Of a stretch of 33,116 nucleotides of DNA, positions 1-10,017 are shown piece by piece. Made by a program: the position numbers and the translations under genes. Position 1 is the stretch's first letter; the number at the start of each line of letters is the position of its first letter. Source of the DNA: Hypsibius dujardini (Eukaryota > Tardigrada > Eutardigrada > Parachela > Hypsibiidae); assembly GCA_001579985.1 (NCBI GenBank), contig LRSR01001007.1, forward strand, positions 1 through 33,116, given 5' to 3'. The notes under the pieces were generated by a model, which was given only the letters and a program-made list of their open reading frames with translations, did not search any database and was not told the origin of the DNA.

Positions 1-10
1 TACACTGTAA

Positions 11-110
11 CGAGTGCGAAAATTGACTTGTGTCCGATGCATGGTCCGACACAAAAACGGATATCCGATGCATGATCCGACACAACTTATTTGATGCATT
101 TTCGCACGAG
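11..110. repeat. Foldback-like repeat upstream of the RUNDC3-like gene
   Basis: A 10-bp arm GTGCGAAAAT at 14-23 is matched in inverted orientation at 98-107. Between the arms, a 21-bp segment at 33-53 recurs with one change at 64-84; each copy contains CGATGCAT and ends in GACACA. The segment at 29-53 is itself a partial palindrome (TGTGTC ... GACACA). The structure lies 88 bp upstream of the start codon at 198. It may be a small mobile element or part of a promoter; the window edge prevents a check for target-site duplication. Confidence 0.45.
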
Positions 111-197
111 TGTAACGAGTACTGCATTCTTGATCTGTCATCTCCATCCGTTTTCCATCCCTTCATTTTCTGCCCCTTTACAAATTAATATAAAAAA

Positions 198-3100
198 ATG
201 ACAACTCTTCGGAGAAGTCTCCCTCAGTGCGAGTTTATCAAGCAGCGGAAGAATCTCCTTCGGATTTGCGGGTAAGTGAGTGGGAGATTGTGAGATTGAA
301 GATTTTTTTCAAAAGAATTTGTCAACGGGAGGCGTTTTCACTGGACTTTGAATTCCGGAAGCTCACACATTTTGAGTTGTTGCTGATGCGTAAAAGCACC
401 GTGATAAATTAATTTTAAGGAAAGTTTAAACTCAACTCTGAGAGAACTCTTGAAGAGATGATAGGATATGGCGCAGGATGCAATTTGTAAAATGAAGAGG
501 CACGGTAAACATTACGTTGAATAGTGTTGATTGATCGGTTGATTGGATGAAAAGAGGCACGGTAAACATTACGTTGAATAGTCTCGATTGATCGGTTGAT
601 TGGATGAAAAGAGCCACGGTAAACATTACGTTGAATAGTGTCGATTGATCGGTTGATTGGATAAAAAGAGGCACGGTAAACATTACGTTGAATAGTCTTG
701 ATTGATCGGTTGATTGGATGAAACGACATATTGCATTGGACGTGTTAGGTTGATTGGTAGATCCAATTGGAAATGTTGTTTCAATATAAAATGGCTCTCT
801 ACATATCTTTTCCCTGCCTGCCTGCTGATTTTAAGCATTAATAGTATTCCAGGACAGTTTAAATCTCACGGAATCTTGTTTTATGTCTCTACGCGGGCTT
901 GTACTTCCCCTGGCATCTAAATGACGTGGAACACTTCCGTAATTTTGTCGTTTCGTTAATCACTTGGGTCAATGGATTGATTGATGATTTGGCTCAAATC
1001 AGTAACACGGAATTTCCTTCCGCAGAATGGCCCTCAAGAGCGTGGTGGATAAATTCTGCTTCAACGGCGTGCTGGACGACACCGACCCTGACGTGCGCAA
1101 CCTATTGGTCATTCTGGAAAACGTCCTGATGCATCGCTGCAAACAGAAAGGTACGTCCGACGTAATCAGTATTACTGTAGCTGTAGCTCAAATCTGCAAA
1201 TGACCACTGGTAAAATATGACTTTAGGGACAGTATTCAAATTTTGTTAATTTTGATCATTTCTGACCTAAAACAACTTTGGAAATCGATTGGCATCAGCC
1301 GAATTGTGATCGGAGGTCAGGGGGCGGAGCTACAGCGTTTTGATTGGTCGTTTGACCACATCACCCTGACTAAGATAGATTTGACCATTTCCGACCCAAA
1401 ACAATATTCTGAACCGATTTTAATTAGGGGCCATTCACATATTACGTAATAAAAAAAATGGGCTTTTTCGACCACCCACCTACCCTCCTATGATGACGTA
1501 ATATGTTAATGACCCCTAAGCCGAATTTCCATCGAACGTCAGGGGCAAAGCTACAGCGTTCTGATTGGTCGTTTGACTATAATACCCTGACTAAGATAGA
1601 TTTGACCATTTCCGACCCAAAACAATATTCTGAACCGATTGTAATAAGCCGAATTTCGATCGAACGTCAGGGGCCGAAGCTGCAGCGTTCTGATTATATT
1701 TCACTGGTATTCCTCTTGCTGTAGGACCCTCGTCGTGGTTCAGTGACGAAGTGACCTCCTACTGGCCCTGCATCGTCGCGTCCTGCTCAAAAGTCCGTCG
1801 AAGTTGCGTCCCGATAGTGACGGGAATGGGCGGCCGGCATTTAACTGGATTGGCTATGGTATGAATTTTTTAATTTTTTATGGCAAAAATAAAATTAGTC
1901 CACTACATTGTAATTACTTGTTCTATGAAATAACAATTAGTTACTCTTATGTGGGCGTGGTCGTGGAATGGGCCACCCTGGAATCAGAACTTCAAGGCAG
2001 GTTTTGACTATCACCAAGGTCTTAAACGTAAACTAAACTAAACTAAAGATAGTAATCGATAATCCCGGTGGAACGCGTATCAGATGTGAAGAAAAATTGT
2101 GAGAATATGTTTAAAAATGAAATAATTGGACGGTTGGGAAAAGCTCCCTGTAGAGGTCGCTGGCTATGCAGTGACTTATCTGTTGTCGATTAATTTGTGA
2201 CAGAGCGCCCCCTGCCACCCGGTGGCCCATTCCAGGGTAGGGAAAGTCAAGTGACCCATTCCAGAGCCCTTCCCTCGTACTGGGGATTTTTTATTTTATT
2301 CTTGCAACTTCCCTATTTGGTTTACAACCAGTCGAAGCTAGCTTACCATAAAAATATAAATAAAACTCAGTTAAATCTTTGATAGTTAACAATTGGCAGA
2401 CTTAGTTGAGCTTATTAGTTTAGTTTAGAGTTGTCATTTCTATTGCTTAATTTATTATGAATAATTTCCGGTGGGATATTGAACTGCGAACCAAGTGAAG
2501 AATGTGTCTCTTTTGTGTAGGGACGGATCTTCCTGCAGATGGCATTGATGGAGCGTCGTCTGTCTGAGTATCTCTCCGAGCTGGTGGGACCAGAATCGAC
2601 GGATCTCCTACGGAAGGCGTACGAGCCGGAAGCGTTTTTGCTCAAGGATGAAGGTGCCGCGCTGCCGCATATGTGCCTGGGATTGAACGCGATCGATTTC
2701 AGGTACCTGGTGTTGGTTTGGAATTATCTTCCATCTTCACTGACTGTTCCATGCGCGCACTGTACAGCGAGTTCCTGCTTGATGTTTATTTTGGTTTCGT
2801 TGTAGCTTCTGTCCGAAGGGGGAGAACCTCGACTATCAATACATTCCTTGTATCGATTTCACGCCCTACCTGGACTTCACGCCCTGGTAAGATGGTCTCT
2901 GAAAGATCCTCCTCCCAGCAGTGGTGGCATGACATGAAGATCTCTCCGAGCCAGCAAAACATCCTGCTCGGAATGCGCTTTCATGTTTTCCTTCTCTCGA
3001 TTGCAGCGCTCAAGCGGAGCTGGACGATGAACACGAGCAAGCTGTCCTGAGCGGCGCCGCCATGCCGAGCACGCCGACGGAAGATTCGCCGGATGAGAAC

Positions 3101-3857
3101 TGGAGGGCGAAATTCCAGGCTCTTTACGTCAAATACAGGGAACTTGGCCAGCAAAAGGTGAGAGTTCTCTCCATCAGTCTCCTCTTCTTCCCGTCTTACG
3201 ACTGAGCGAGTGCTGAACGACACGTGACATGGAGACGGCATTACATTTTGCCTGAATATCTTCCCCACCAGAGTTACGCGGAGGACATGCTCACACTGAA
3301 GCAGGCACGGATCGAGAAACTGGAGTTCGACCTGGCGGCCATGCAAGGAGATTCGGAGACGACTAAAGCCCTCCACGGGAAGGAGATCAATCAGCTCCAG
3401 CTCGTGGTCGCGGAACTGCAGGCCGAATTGTACGATCCCCTATTAAACATTTTGTACGACTGCCCCATGCGCGTCATGTTCTTCTATTACGGCCTTTTCT
3501 AGGCAGTCCGTCGGACGGGACCGGAGCACGAGCGATCGGCGCGGCCTGGAGCTCTTCCTGACCGGCCTCTCGCGCAACGGCAAGTTCCACGAAGCGATCG
3601 CTCTCAAAAATATGCCCGACGAGCCGGAGGAGCAGGAACGCAGCTTGTCGTTCGTGACGGTCGACGGTGTCAGCCTGGACGATGAGTTTGAACGTTCGCC
3701 TTACGGGAGTGCGATGAACGGCAGTGCTGAGGGTGGAATGGATGCCTTGGAACGGGTCATGACCGGCGGAGTGCCGCCTGATCATTACGCGGCTGATGGC
3801 AACAGCCTTCAGCCGCTGACCGGCTCAATCACTCAGCCTGATGATGATCAGCAATAA
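198..3857 (+). CDS. RUNDC3: RUN domain-containing protein 3 (RUNDC3A/B) homologue, complete, 8 exons
   Basis: Exons: 198-271, 1026-1150, 1725-1858, 2521-2702, 2806-2886, 3007-3157, 3272-3429, 3503-3857, giving 419 aa (human RUNDC3A is about 446). Every intron is GT-AG and every junction keeps frame. The 25-codon first exon gives KQRKNLLRICG, matching the RUNDC3 start RKNLITVCRF, so the start at 198 is favoured over the downstream ATG at 1027. The RUN domain spans roughly residues 15-185: NLLVILENVLMHR, GPSSWFSDEV, LALMERRL-type helix (here MALMERRLSEYLSELV), then AIDFSFCPKGENLD and IDFTPYLDFTPW. A coiled coil follows at about 225-305 (KYRELGQQK ... LQLVVAELQAEL). The acidic, Ser-rich tail has no domain I recognise. 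Family members act as adaptors of small GTPases such as Rap2 at neuronal membranes; that role is known for vertebrates and inferred here. The introns carry tandem repeats and a MITE. Confidence 0.93.
497..724. repeat. 57-bp tandem repeat, four units, in RUNDC3 intron 1
   Basis: The segment starting GAGGCACGGTAAACATTACG begins at 497, 554, 611 and 668, an exact 57-bp period, with only a few substitutions between units; a fifth copy breaks off near 724. Because 57 is a multiple of three, the reverse strand stays open across all units and gives a 19-residue peptide repeat (core INRSIxTIQRNVYRASFHP). This lies inside an intron of a well-supported gene on the other strand, so I treat the open frame as a by-product of the period. 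Confidence 0.9.
1250..1698. repeat. About 129-bp tandem repeat in RUNDC3 intron 2, interrupted by a MITE
   Basis: Two full units are seen, about 1297-1425 and 1518-1646, sharing the stretch GACTAAGATAGATTTGACCA and the flanking bases almost unchanged. A partial unit precedes them (about 1250-1296) and another follows (about 1647-1698). The first and second full units are separated by the 90-bp element at 1427-1516. The third unit shows the same site without the insertion. Confidence 0.88.
1427..1516. mobile_element. 90-bp MITE with about 24-bp terminal inverted repeats and TA target duplication
   Basis: The left end GGGGCCATTCACATATTACG and the inverted right end GGGGTCATTAACATATTACG match at 18 of 20 positions, and similarity runs about 4 bases further. 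TA flanks both ends (1425-1426 and 1517-1518). The neighbouring tandem-repeat junction at 1646-1647 has the uninterrupted sequence with a single TA, so the empty site is visible in the same intron. It has no coding capacity. TA duplication suggests mobilisation by a Tc1/mariner-type transposase, which is inference. Confidence 0.85.
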
Positions 3858-4093
3858 TCCTGATACTAATTTGCTTTTTATCCTGTTACGAAATTTTTGA
3901 CATTTTTATCTGTGTATTTCCACACTGGTTTTTTGTTATATTTTTTTACATTTTTTTTTGCAAGTGATACATGCGTCGTTGCTCGTTTTGCAATCACGAC
4001 CAATCTCATATCTTACTTGGGGAGTTATTCAAGCGCCGAATTCAGAATCACTTGGGCATGTTTTTTTTATTAAGACCCGTTTCAGTGATGAAG

Positions 4094-4266
4094 ATAAAAA
4101 ATTATTTCACCGTCATAGACAGGCGAATTTATTTTTGGTGAAACTTCAAAGTTGGAAACCAAAGTTGGTTCCATTGCATTTACCGCTGGTGCAATCAGTT
4201 GATTGCTTGATCTAAAGCTATTGCTTTTGGTTGATTATTGATTGACTGGCCTTGTTCGACGTTAGA
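4094..4266. repeat. Dispersed repeat, copy A (partner at 29593-29764)
   Basis: About 170 bp aligns in the same orientation with 29593-29764. Shared blocks include AATTATTTCAC, CATAGACAGG, GCATTTACCGCTGGT, TTGATTGCTTGATCTAAA and GATTGACTGGCC, in the same order and with similar spacing. No terminal repeats or open frame are evident. It is probably a decayed interspersed element. Confidence 0.75.
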
Positions 4267-4621
4267 ACTTGATTCGGGACTTGGACAACTCCCCAAGTTA
4301 GTTTAATTCTACGAGTTCATGACCTTCTTTGCTGTTTGTATAACCGAAGTAACCGAATCTCGCTGTAAGGTAACCGAACAGTTGATTACTTCCGTGATTA
4401 CTGATATAGTAGTGAGCAAGTAGTAATACTATATGACTCGCAGCCTTCTCTCTTAAGTAAATAGTCTCCTTCTGGAAATGTTTGCTCCCGCATATTGCAT
4501 CTGTCTGCTTTGCATTCTTCATGGCTCATGATTTTTCATATGCGAAGCAAGAATCATACTAGTACTAGTTCTGCCCATTCATTTTGCATTCGCTCTGTAA
4601 TTACACATACACCTTTTTCGG

Positions 4622-4631
4622 GCTATAAAAA
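4622..4631 (+). promoter_or_regulatory. Possible TATA box for the GR gene
   Basis: The motif CTATAAAAAC lies about 200 bp upstream of the ATG at 4830 and is the only TATAAA match I noticed there. The spacing would need a leader of roughly 170 bases or an upstream noncoding exon. This is weak evidence only. Confidence 0.25.
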
Positions 4632-4829
4632 CTCCTCTTTACGAGTGAAAAAGTACGTTTTTTCTTAACGTTAATCAGACGACTCCGAATGGAAATTGAA
4701 TAGTGTGGGCGTGGCATAATTGTTAACATATCTATAATCAACCAATCAAGGCCTTGTTTTGTTATGTCAGCTTGATGAAAAGTTCCATTTCGAGGGCTGT
4801 GCTTCTTAACGTTCGAAACTACGTTGAGT

Positions 4830-7290
4830 ATGTCTGGATCGGATCGCAATGTCAGGGTCGTCTTCCGATGGCCCTGTCAGATTCTCGACCTTCTCCGCTT
4901 GTGGACCCCGTACTGCCCGAAGCACGACACAGCGTTCACATGGAATCTCCCGCGGTTCGCCCTCCTCATTCTGATCGGCTTCTCCGCGACCGAATGCCTC
5001 TTTTCCATGCTGGAAACCGTCAACATTCTTACCGGCCAGGACGGGAAGACTCACACCTCCAGCAGCACGATCGTGGCCGTCTTCTCCACCCTTCCGCACA
5101 ACTTCCTCAGTTTCCGCGGGCTCCTCACGCTGCTGGTCATGGCGCGATGTCAGCAGCAACGATGCCAGATGATCGACAGAGCCCACGACCTGGTGCGGAT
5201 ATGTATTCCGCAGTCGGATCATCGGGACCTCTACCGGAAGTGGTCACGGCACAGCCTGGTCCTGACTGTCTACTGCTTTGTGGGGTACTTTGGCTTCTTT
5301 CTCCTGAACTGGGCTCACAAACTGATGTTCTTGAAGCTCCATCTAACCGACGGTTTGTTGGTCCCTCCCCTGGACGCCCCCATGCCTGCCTGGTGTGCCA
5401 TCCTCATGCAGTTACTGCTGATTGGGGTACCGTATTACTTGTCCAAGCTCGTGCTGGTCAACATGATCACCTTCGCGATGATCTTGAAGGACGCGGCGGT
5501 GGCGTTGAACGAACGGCTGGAGCAGCTGGTGAGACCGATTTTTGCGTTGAGGTCCTCCCTGTCGGTGATTGACTCAGACGGGGATAGCTGCAGAGAACTT
5601 GACGGGATCTTAGGGGAGCTCTCTGAGCTGATGGTGCATCGAGCTCTTCACTTCAAATTTGTCTCTGCATGGAACCGCGAGTTTGGATCGTTTCTACTCA
5701 CGTTCTACATCATGGATGTGGCCGTTGCGGCGGGAATTCTGCCGGTCTTATTGGTGGGCTCGGAACTGTCGCGGTTGCTGGTCACCGCCAAGATGATCGG
5801 GTTTCTGGTTATGCTGACCTTTGCCACGGCCCTCTATGTGCCGCTGGTGTTGGCGTCCGAGCAGGTAACAATACCGTAGCATCATGTCAAGGCTGTTTTA
5901 ATACTCTTTTTAACATACAAATAAGGCTACAGCTAGTTTAACCCTCCCTTGTAGTGTGTGGGGCCCAATGCATTCGGCTATTTTACCCCTCCCTGAATAC
6001 ATCACTAGGGGTCCAATAGCACCCTGGCTATTTCACCCTTCCCATGCTGTCTGTTTGTCCGCCTGTCCGTGCGTTGTCCGTCCGTCCGTCCGTCTCCGTC
6101 GTCTGTCCATCGCCGTCGTTCGTCATCCGCTATCCGTTCAGCCGTTGCTCGTTGTTCGATCATCTGTTCGATAACGGACGGACGATCAATAGACGAACAA
6201 CGGACAGACTGACGGACGGGCGGACGGGCAAAATGAGATGGGTAAAATAGCAGGGGCGCGATTTGGATCCCTGGTGATGTATAAAGAGAGGGGTAAACAG
6301 CCAGTCTACTATTGGGCCCTTGGGAGGGGTAAAATAGCCGAGGTTCTATTGGGCCCCACAAAGGGGAAGGGGAGTAATATAGCCACACCGTACATACGCT
6401 ACCTATAAAAGGTTATTGAAATACCGTCATACCGAAAATCGTGTTCCACGGTCAGAGGAGAAACGAGTCTTTGGGTCAGCGTGGACTGTCAGGTAATAAG
6501 CGCTTTAACATGATCATATTAACTAACATGTATCATAGCTCCTCCCAGTGCCATCAAACGGTAAATCTGTTGACATGGATTGATTATGAGCTGTGCAAGT
6601 AATATGCAGTATACGTACCCGGTACAGAAGCTTCCGTAGTTAAGAATGTGATAGCGAAAGTTTCTAGCCAGACCATGTACGTACCATACGTTTTGATTGC
6701 TAACAAGGTGTATAGTAGTCAGAATTGAATTTTCTATTAGCGTCATTCAGTATGATATTGATATGTCCCCTTAGACATTCTCGTGATTTACTTCAGGCCG
6801 CTATTACAACTGCGAAGCTCTACAAGCTCGAAGTAGCAGCTCGGCAGGTGGAATCCGCATCTGACCACCAGGTTGGTGCCGTACCAGTCTGACCATTGTA
6901 TTGAAAAATGTATTTTTCAAGTAGTACCAGCCTTTCTAGGACTCAAAGCAGCTTGTAATTCTCCTCGCCGATTTCAAAGACATCACGATAACCTCACCGT
7001 TACACTTCTGCGGATCGAAATTCTTCAATATCAATCGGAAGATGCTCACTACGGTAAGGTGACCGTTAGCTTGATACAAGCTCCTTCGAGACTACTCTGC
7101 ACTTAAGCACGCCATTACATGTCTAAAGCTCATGCAGTCTCCCGATAACGTGTTTCAGACATGCACAGCGCTGCTTTCATTCGGAGTTATCTTGCTGGAG
7201 TTCTACTACCATCTCATTCGATATGAAGAGCGAAGTACACCGCGCCAGCTGTACGCGGAAGCCTTTCTTAATAACGCAACAACACCTTAA
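4830..7290 (+). CDS. Gustatory-receptor-like seven-transmembrane chemoreceptor, complete, 4 exons
   Basis: Exons: 4830-5864, 6797-6871, 6952-7053, 7159-7290, giving 447 aa, a normal length for the family. Introns are GT-AG and all phase 0. Exon 1 encodes six hydrophobic segments, for example FALLILIGFSATECLFSML, SLVLTVYCFVGYFGFFLLNW, FGSFLLTFYIMDVAVAAGIL and MIGFLVMLTFATALYVPLVL. The short 3' exons carry the family signature: exon 3 gives SPLHFCGSKFFNINRKMLTT, matching the GR block ahead of TM7. Exon 4 gives TCTALLSFGVILLEF, a variant of the TYhhhhhQF motif with Y to C and Q to E. Insect GRs are ligand-gated cation channels with an intracellular N-terminus; ligand and expression here are unknown. 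The acceptor of exon 3 is set at 6952 because the nearer AG at 6978-6979 would put a stop in frame. Intron 1 carries a 400-bp foldback. Confidence 0.85.
5955..6358. repeat. About 400-bp foldback element in GR intron 1
   Basis: The left arm at 5955-5994 (TGGGGCCCAAT ... CGGCTATTTTACCCCTCCC) is matched inverted by 6319-6358. A second inner pair, ATACATCAC ... ATTT(T/C)ACCC, lies at about 5997-6045 and 6228-6285. The centre (6060-6235) is built of GTCCGTCC and its complement ACGGACGG, so it can also pair with itself. No transposase frame is present. It is probably a non-autonomous foldback transposon. Confidence 0.8.
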
Positions 7291-7790
7291 ACTTACTCCC
7301 TAATGATCAACCATCACAGTAACGCAAGATTAAATCCGTGGTCCGAGAGTAACCTGATGAAAAACAGGACTTTCACTTCAGTTGAAGTGTTTCAACGCAA
7401 CGGAACGCTGTCTTGTGCGTGTGTTTCGCAGGCCGGGGTACGCACCCCGCGAAAGATCGTACCGATCTTGCTACAAGACGGTCCAGGCGTACCCCGACGG
7501 TAGTCGCAAGACGAAGTATAAATAGGCCTTAAGACCATGTAGGAGTCAAACCAATACAATCATCGGCGGGTTGATCACAATGCGTCTACAGTGTGCTCAA
7601 CTCAATCACTAGATAGATTGTCTGCAGTCATAACAATTAGCATAAAATGGTTCCTTGAAAGATCAAACTAACGCAAGATTTCATCACAGAGTAAAGTAAC
7701 GGAAAAGAAGGTATTCCTCCCAGAGTAATATAACACTGTACAACGTACATGATTGACAAACAAACCCAAGAGCTGAAACAACACAACCGA
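7291..7790. other. Tail-to-tail intergenic region between GR and WDTC1
   Basis: No exon is recognised. Two short direct similarities occur (TAACGCAAGATT near 7320 and 7670; GGGTTGATCACAA near 7569 and 7816, the latter inside the WDTC1 last exon). They are too short to call a repeat. Confidence 0.5.
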
Positions 7791-9835
7791 TTACTGCATA
7801 ACGCAATCTTGTCCCGGGTTGATCACAACGGGTCCATCGGCAGCGGCTCCCGCTAGTCCACCCTGCAACTGCACATTCCCCCCACCCAGCAGGTTGCCCA
7901 TCATCACCGACCACGGGTCGGCGTGCATGCGTCGTTGGTTGTCCAACGTGGCACGATCGACATTGCGAACGGCGGTGCCCACGGCCCCCTCCTCGCTGTC
8001 AGCGGGCTGTCTTCCTCGCGTTGCCTCCGAGGATTTCGCTTCTTCCTTCTCCTCAGCGTCACGGTCGACCGGTTGCGGGGCCCAAATTCGGATGTGTTCG
8101 TCGATGCCGCTGGTCGCAATCAGGCAGGTGGCGGGATGCGCCTGGAGGCAGTTGACGATGGCAGAGTCCCCGCGGATCACCTTGACTAGGTTGGTCGACT
8201 CGCGATCCCAGATGAAGAACTTGCCGTCATCGGAACCGGCCATGATGAACTGCATGTGACGGAGCATTAGGAATCATCAGTGATTACGACATAATCTGTG
8301 TGCAAATTTTCACACGGTCAAACGAACCTGCCCACGGTCGCCGATGAAGTTGGCCTCCTTGATGTCGGTGGTGGTGTTGCAGTGGCCGACGAAGCGGCGC
8401 TCGTAGTCGACCGCGTCGCTGCGCCATCGGCTTTCCTGCTCCGTAAATGAGGTTGAGTCGTGGATGGTGGTTGAGGTGGATTTTGGTCGTGCTGATTTGG
8501 TGGCACTGGCGAGGTCTTGCTCCAGTTTTAGAAAGGAAGGACTGCTAAGCTGATTGCTGCAAAAGGGAGCCAGAAGTTAAGCGGGAACGTACGGCGTAGT
8601 TTGAAGCAACCAGACAGTACGGACCAATGAACATTCAGACATGCAGACACCTAGTCAGACAGACAAACAGAGAGACAAACAAACAAACGGACAGACAGAC
8701 AAACAAACGGACAGACAGACAGACAAACAGACAGACTAATAAACAGGCAGACAGACAGGCAGACAGACAGACAGAAAACGATTTGATACTGAGTACATCG
8801 AAACCATCAAGGTCATACAAACTGCACAGTTTACAATTCGAGTTTGTGCCATTCGAGTCGCATCCCTCGTACAGTACCAGTGCAATTACAACGTACGTAC
8901 TCTTCAAGACCGCTTTGCTGTTCCCTAAAGTACTCCAGCCAATACTTGGCTTCCTTGACACGACGAAGTTGTAGAAGTCCCTTGATTAGCCGGAATTGTG
9001 CCTTATCGCTGGTGGGATTGAGGAGGTGTGCCCTGTAGGCGTCCAGTACAGCTTGGTAAGAATCTACAACATCAAGGTAGATCAGAAACAACAGGTTTAT
9101 GAAAAAATCATGCCTACAACTGAAACATACCGCCATCCCAATTGCGACACATTAGAGCAGCTGACCGGTTGGCGTACAGTACGCTGGCTTGCGGACAGTA
9201 CTGGATAGCCCGGTCATAGGTGTATACCGCATGGGGAAAGGCCTTCTTGTGGTAGAACGTGTTGGCGGTGTCCTTCAACGCCTGAGCCGGGCCGCTCAAC
9301 ACTGTGACGTTCTTCCAATGATGGGACGACGCGGGTTGGACATTGAAACTCTTGCCCACTCTGTCCTGAGAATTCACGTCAAAGAGATAGACCTGTTCAC
9401 CGCCGATGTTTGACAGAATATACGCCCCATCGGCGGAAAAGCGAACGTCTGTCACGGAGAAGGTTTTCCACTGTGCGCGAGCCTCGGCTTCGCGCATCGG
9501 AAGGTGCCCCGGAACAAAGTAACGCACGCAGCCCGCGGGGAGAACAAGGTCGTCGGCGATGTATCCAGTGTTGTGGCGACGCATAAATCCGTTTGCTAGG
9601 GGCGGTTCATGTCGCCTGGAAAAGTCACCCACCAGTAAGTACACAGACTCGCGAGCGAGTACCGGTAAGATGCCATACAAATAGCCAGACAAATATAGAA
9701 ACAGAAAAATGGAGGAATAAAAAGAGAGGCAGGTAAAGTGATGGAGAGACTAATTAATGGGTACACAAACAAATGGGCAAGCAGGCAGACAGACAGATTA
9801 AGCGACAGACACACAATCAGACACTGACAGACGGG

Positions 9836-9877
<42 letters not shown>

Positions 9878-9984
9878 AACAGCCAGACAGGCAGGCAGAC
9901 AGACACAAAGCCAGACATACCATCAGACACTGATAGACAGAGACAAACAGACAGACGAACATAGATACAGACAGACAGACAGAC

Positions 9985-10017
<33 letters not shown>

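Larger units (their letters stand above)
3858..4829. other. Intergenic region between RUNDC3 and the GR gene
   Basis: No coding exon is recognisable. It holds T-rich tracts at 3930-3960 just after the RUNDC3 stop, the dispersed repeat at 4094-4266 and a possible TATA box at 4622-4631. No canonical AATAAA is seen close to the RUNDC3 stop. Confidence 0.6.

Noticed and set aside
497-724. Regular repeats that could suggest a CRISPR array
   Set aside because: The 57-bp units are contiguous, with no unique spacers, and the DNA is eukaryotic.
1950-2245. Inverted 13-mer GGAATGGGCCACC / GGTGGCCCATTCC in RUNDC3 intron 3
   Set aside because: The match does not extend beyond about 13-15 bp and no target duplication is seen; possible element but not supported.
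6005-6388. 127-codon reverse frame in GR intron 1
   Set aside because: It runs through the foldback arms and the CCGT centre, both repeats.
6400-6491. Possible extra GR exon ending CTGTCAG/GTAATA near 6492
   Set aside because: It can be read in frame, but joining 5864 directly to 6797 already gives the expected length and alignment between TM6 and TM7.
8635-8961. Long open frames rich in Cys-Leu-Ser-Val over the CAGA/TGTC arrays (also at 9596-10103, 14546-14898, 15846-16489, 17275-17539, 24626-25193, 31822-32161)
   Set aside because: They are translations of a tetranucleotide repeat, which is open in several frames, and they lie inside introns or intergenic DNA.
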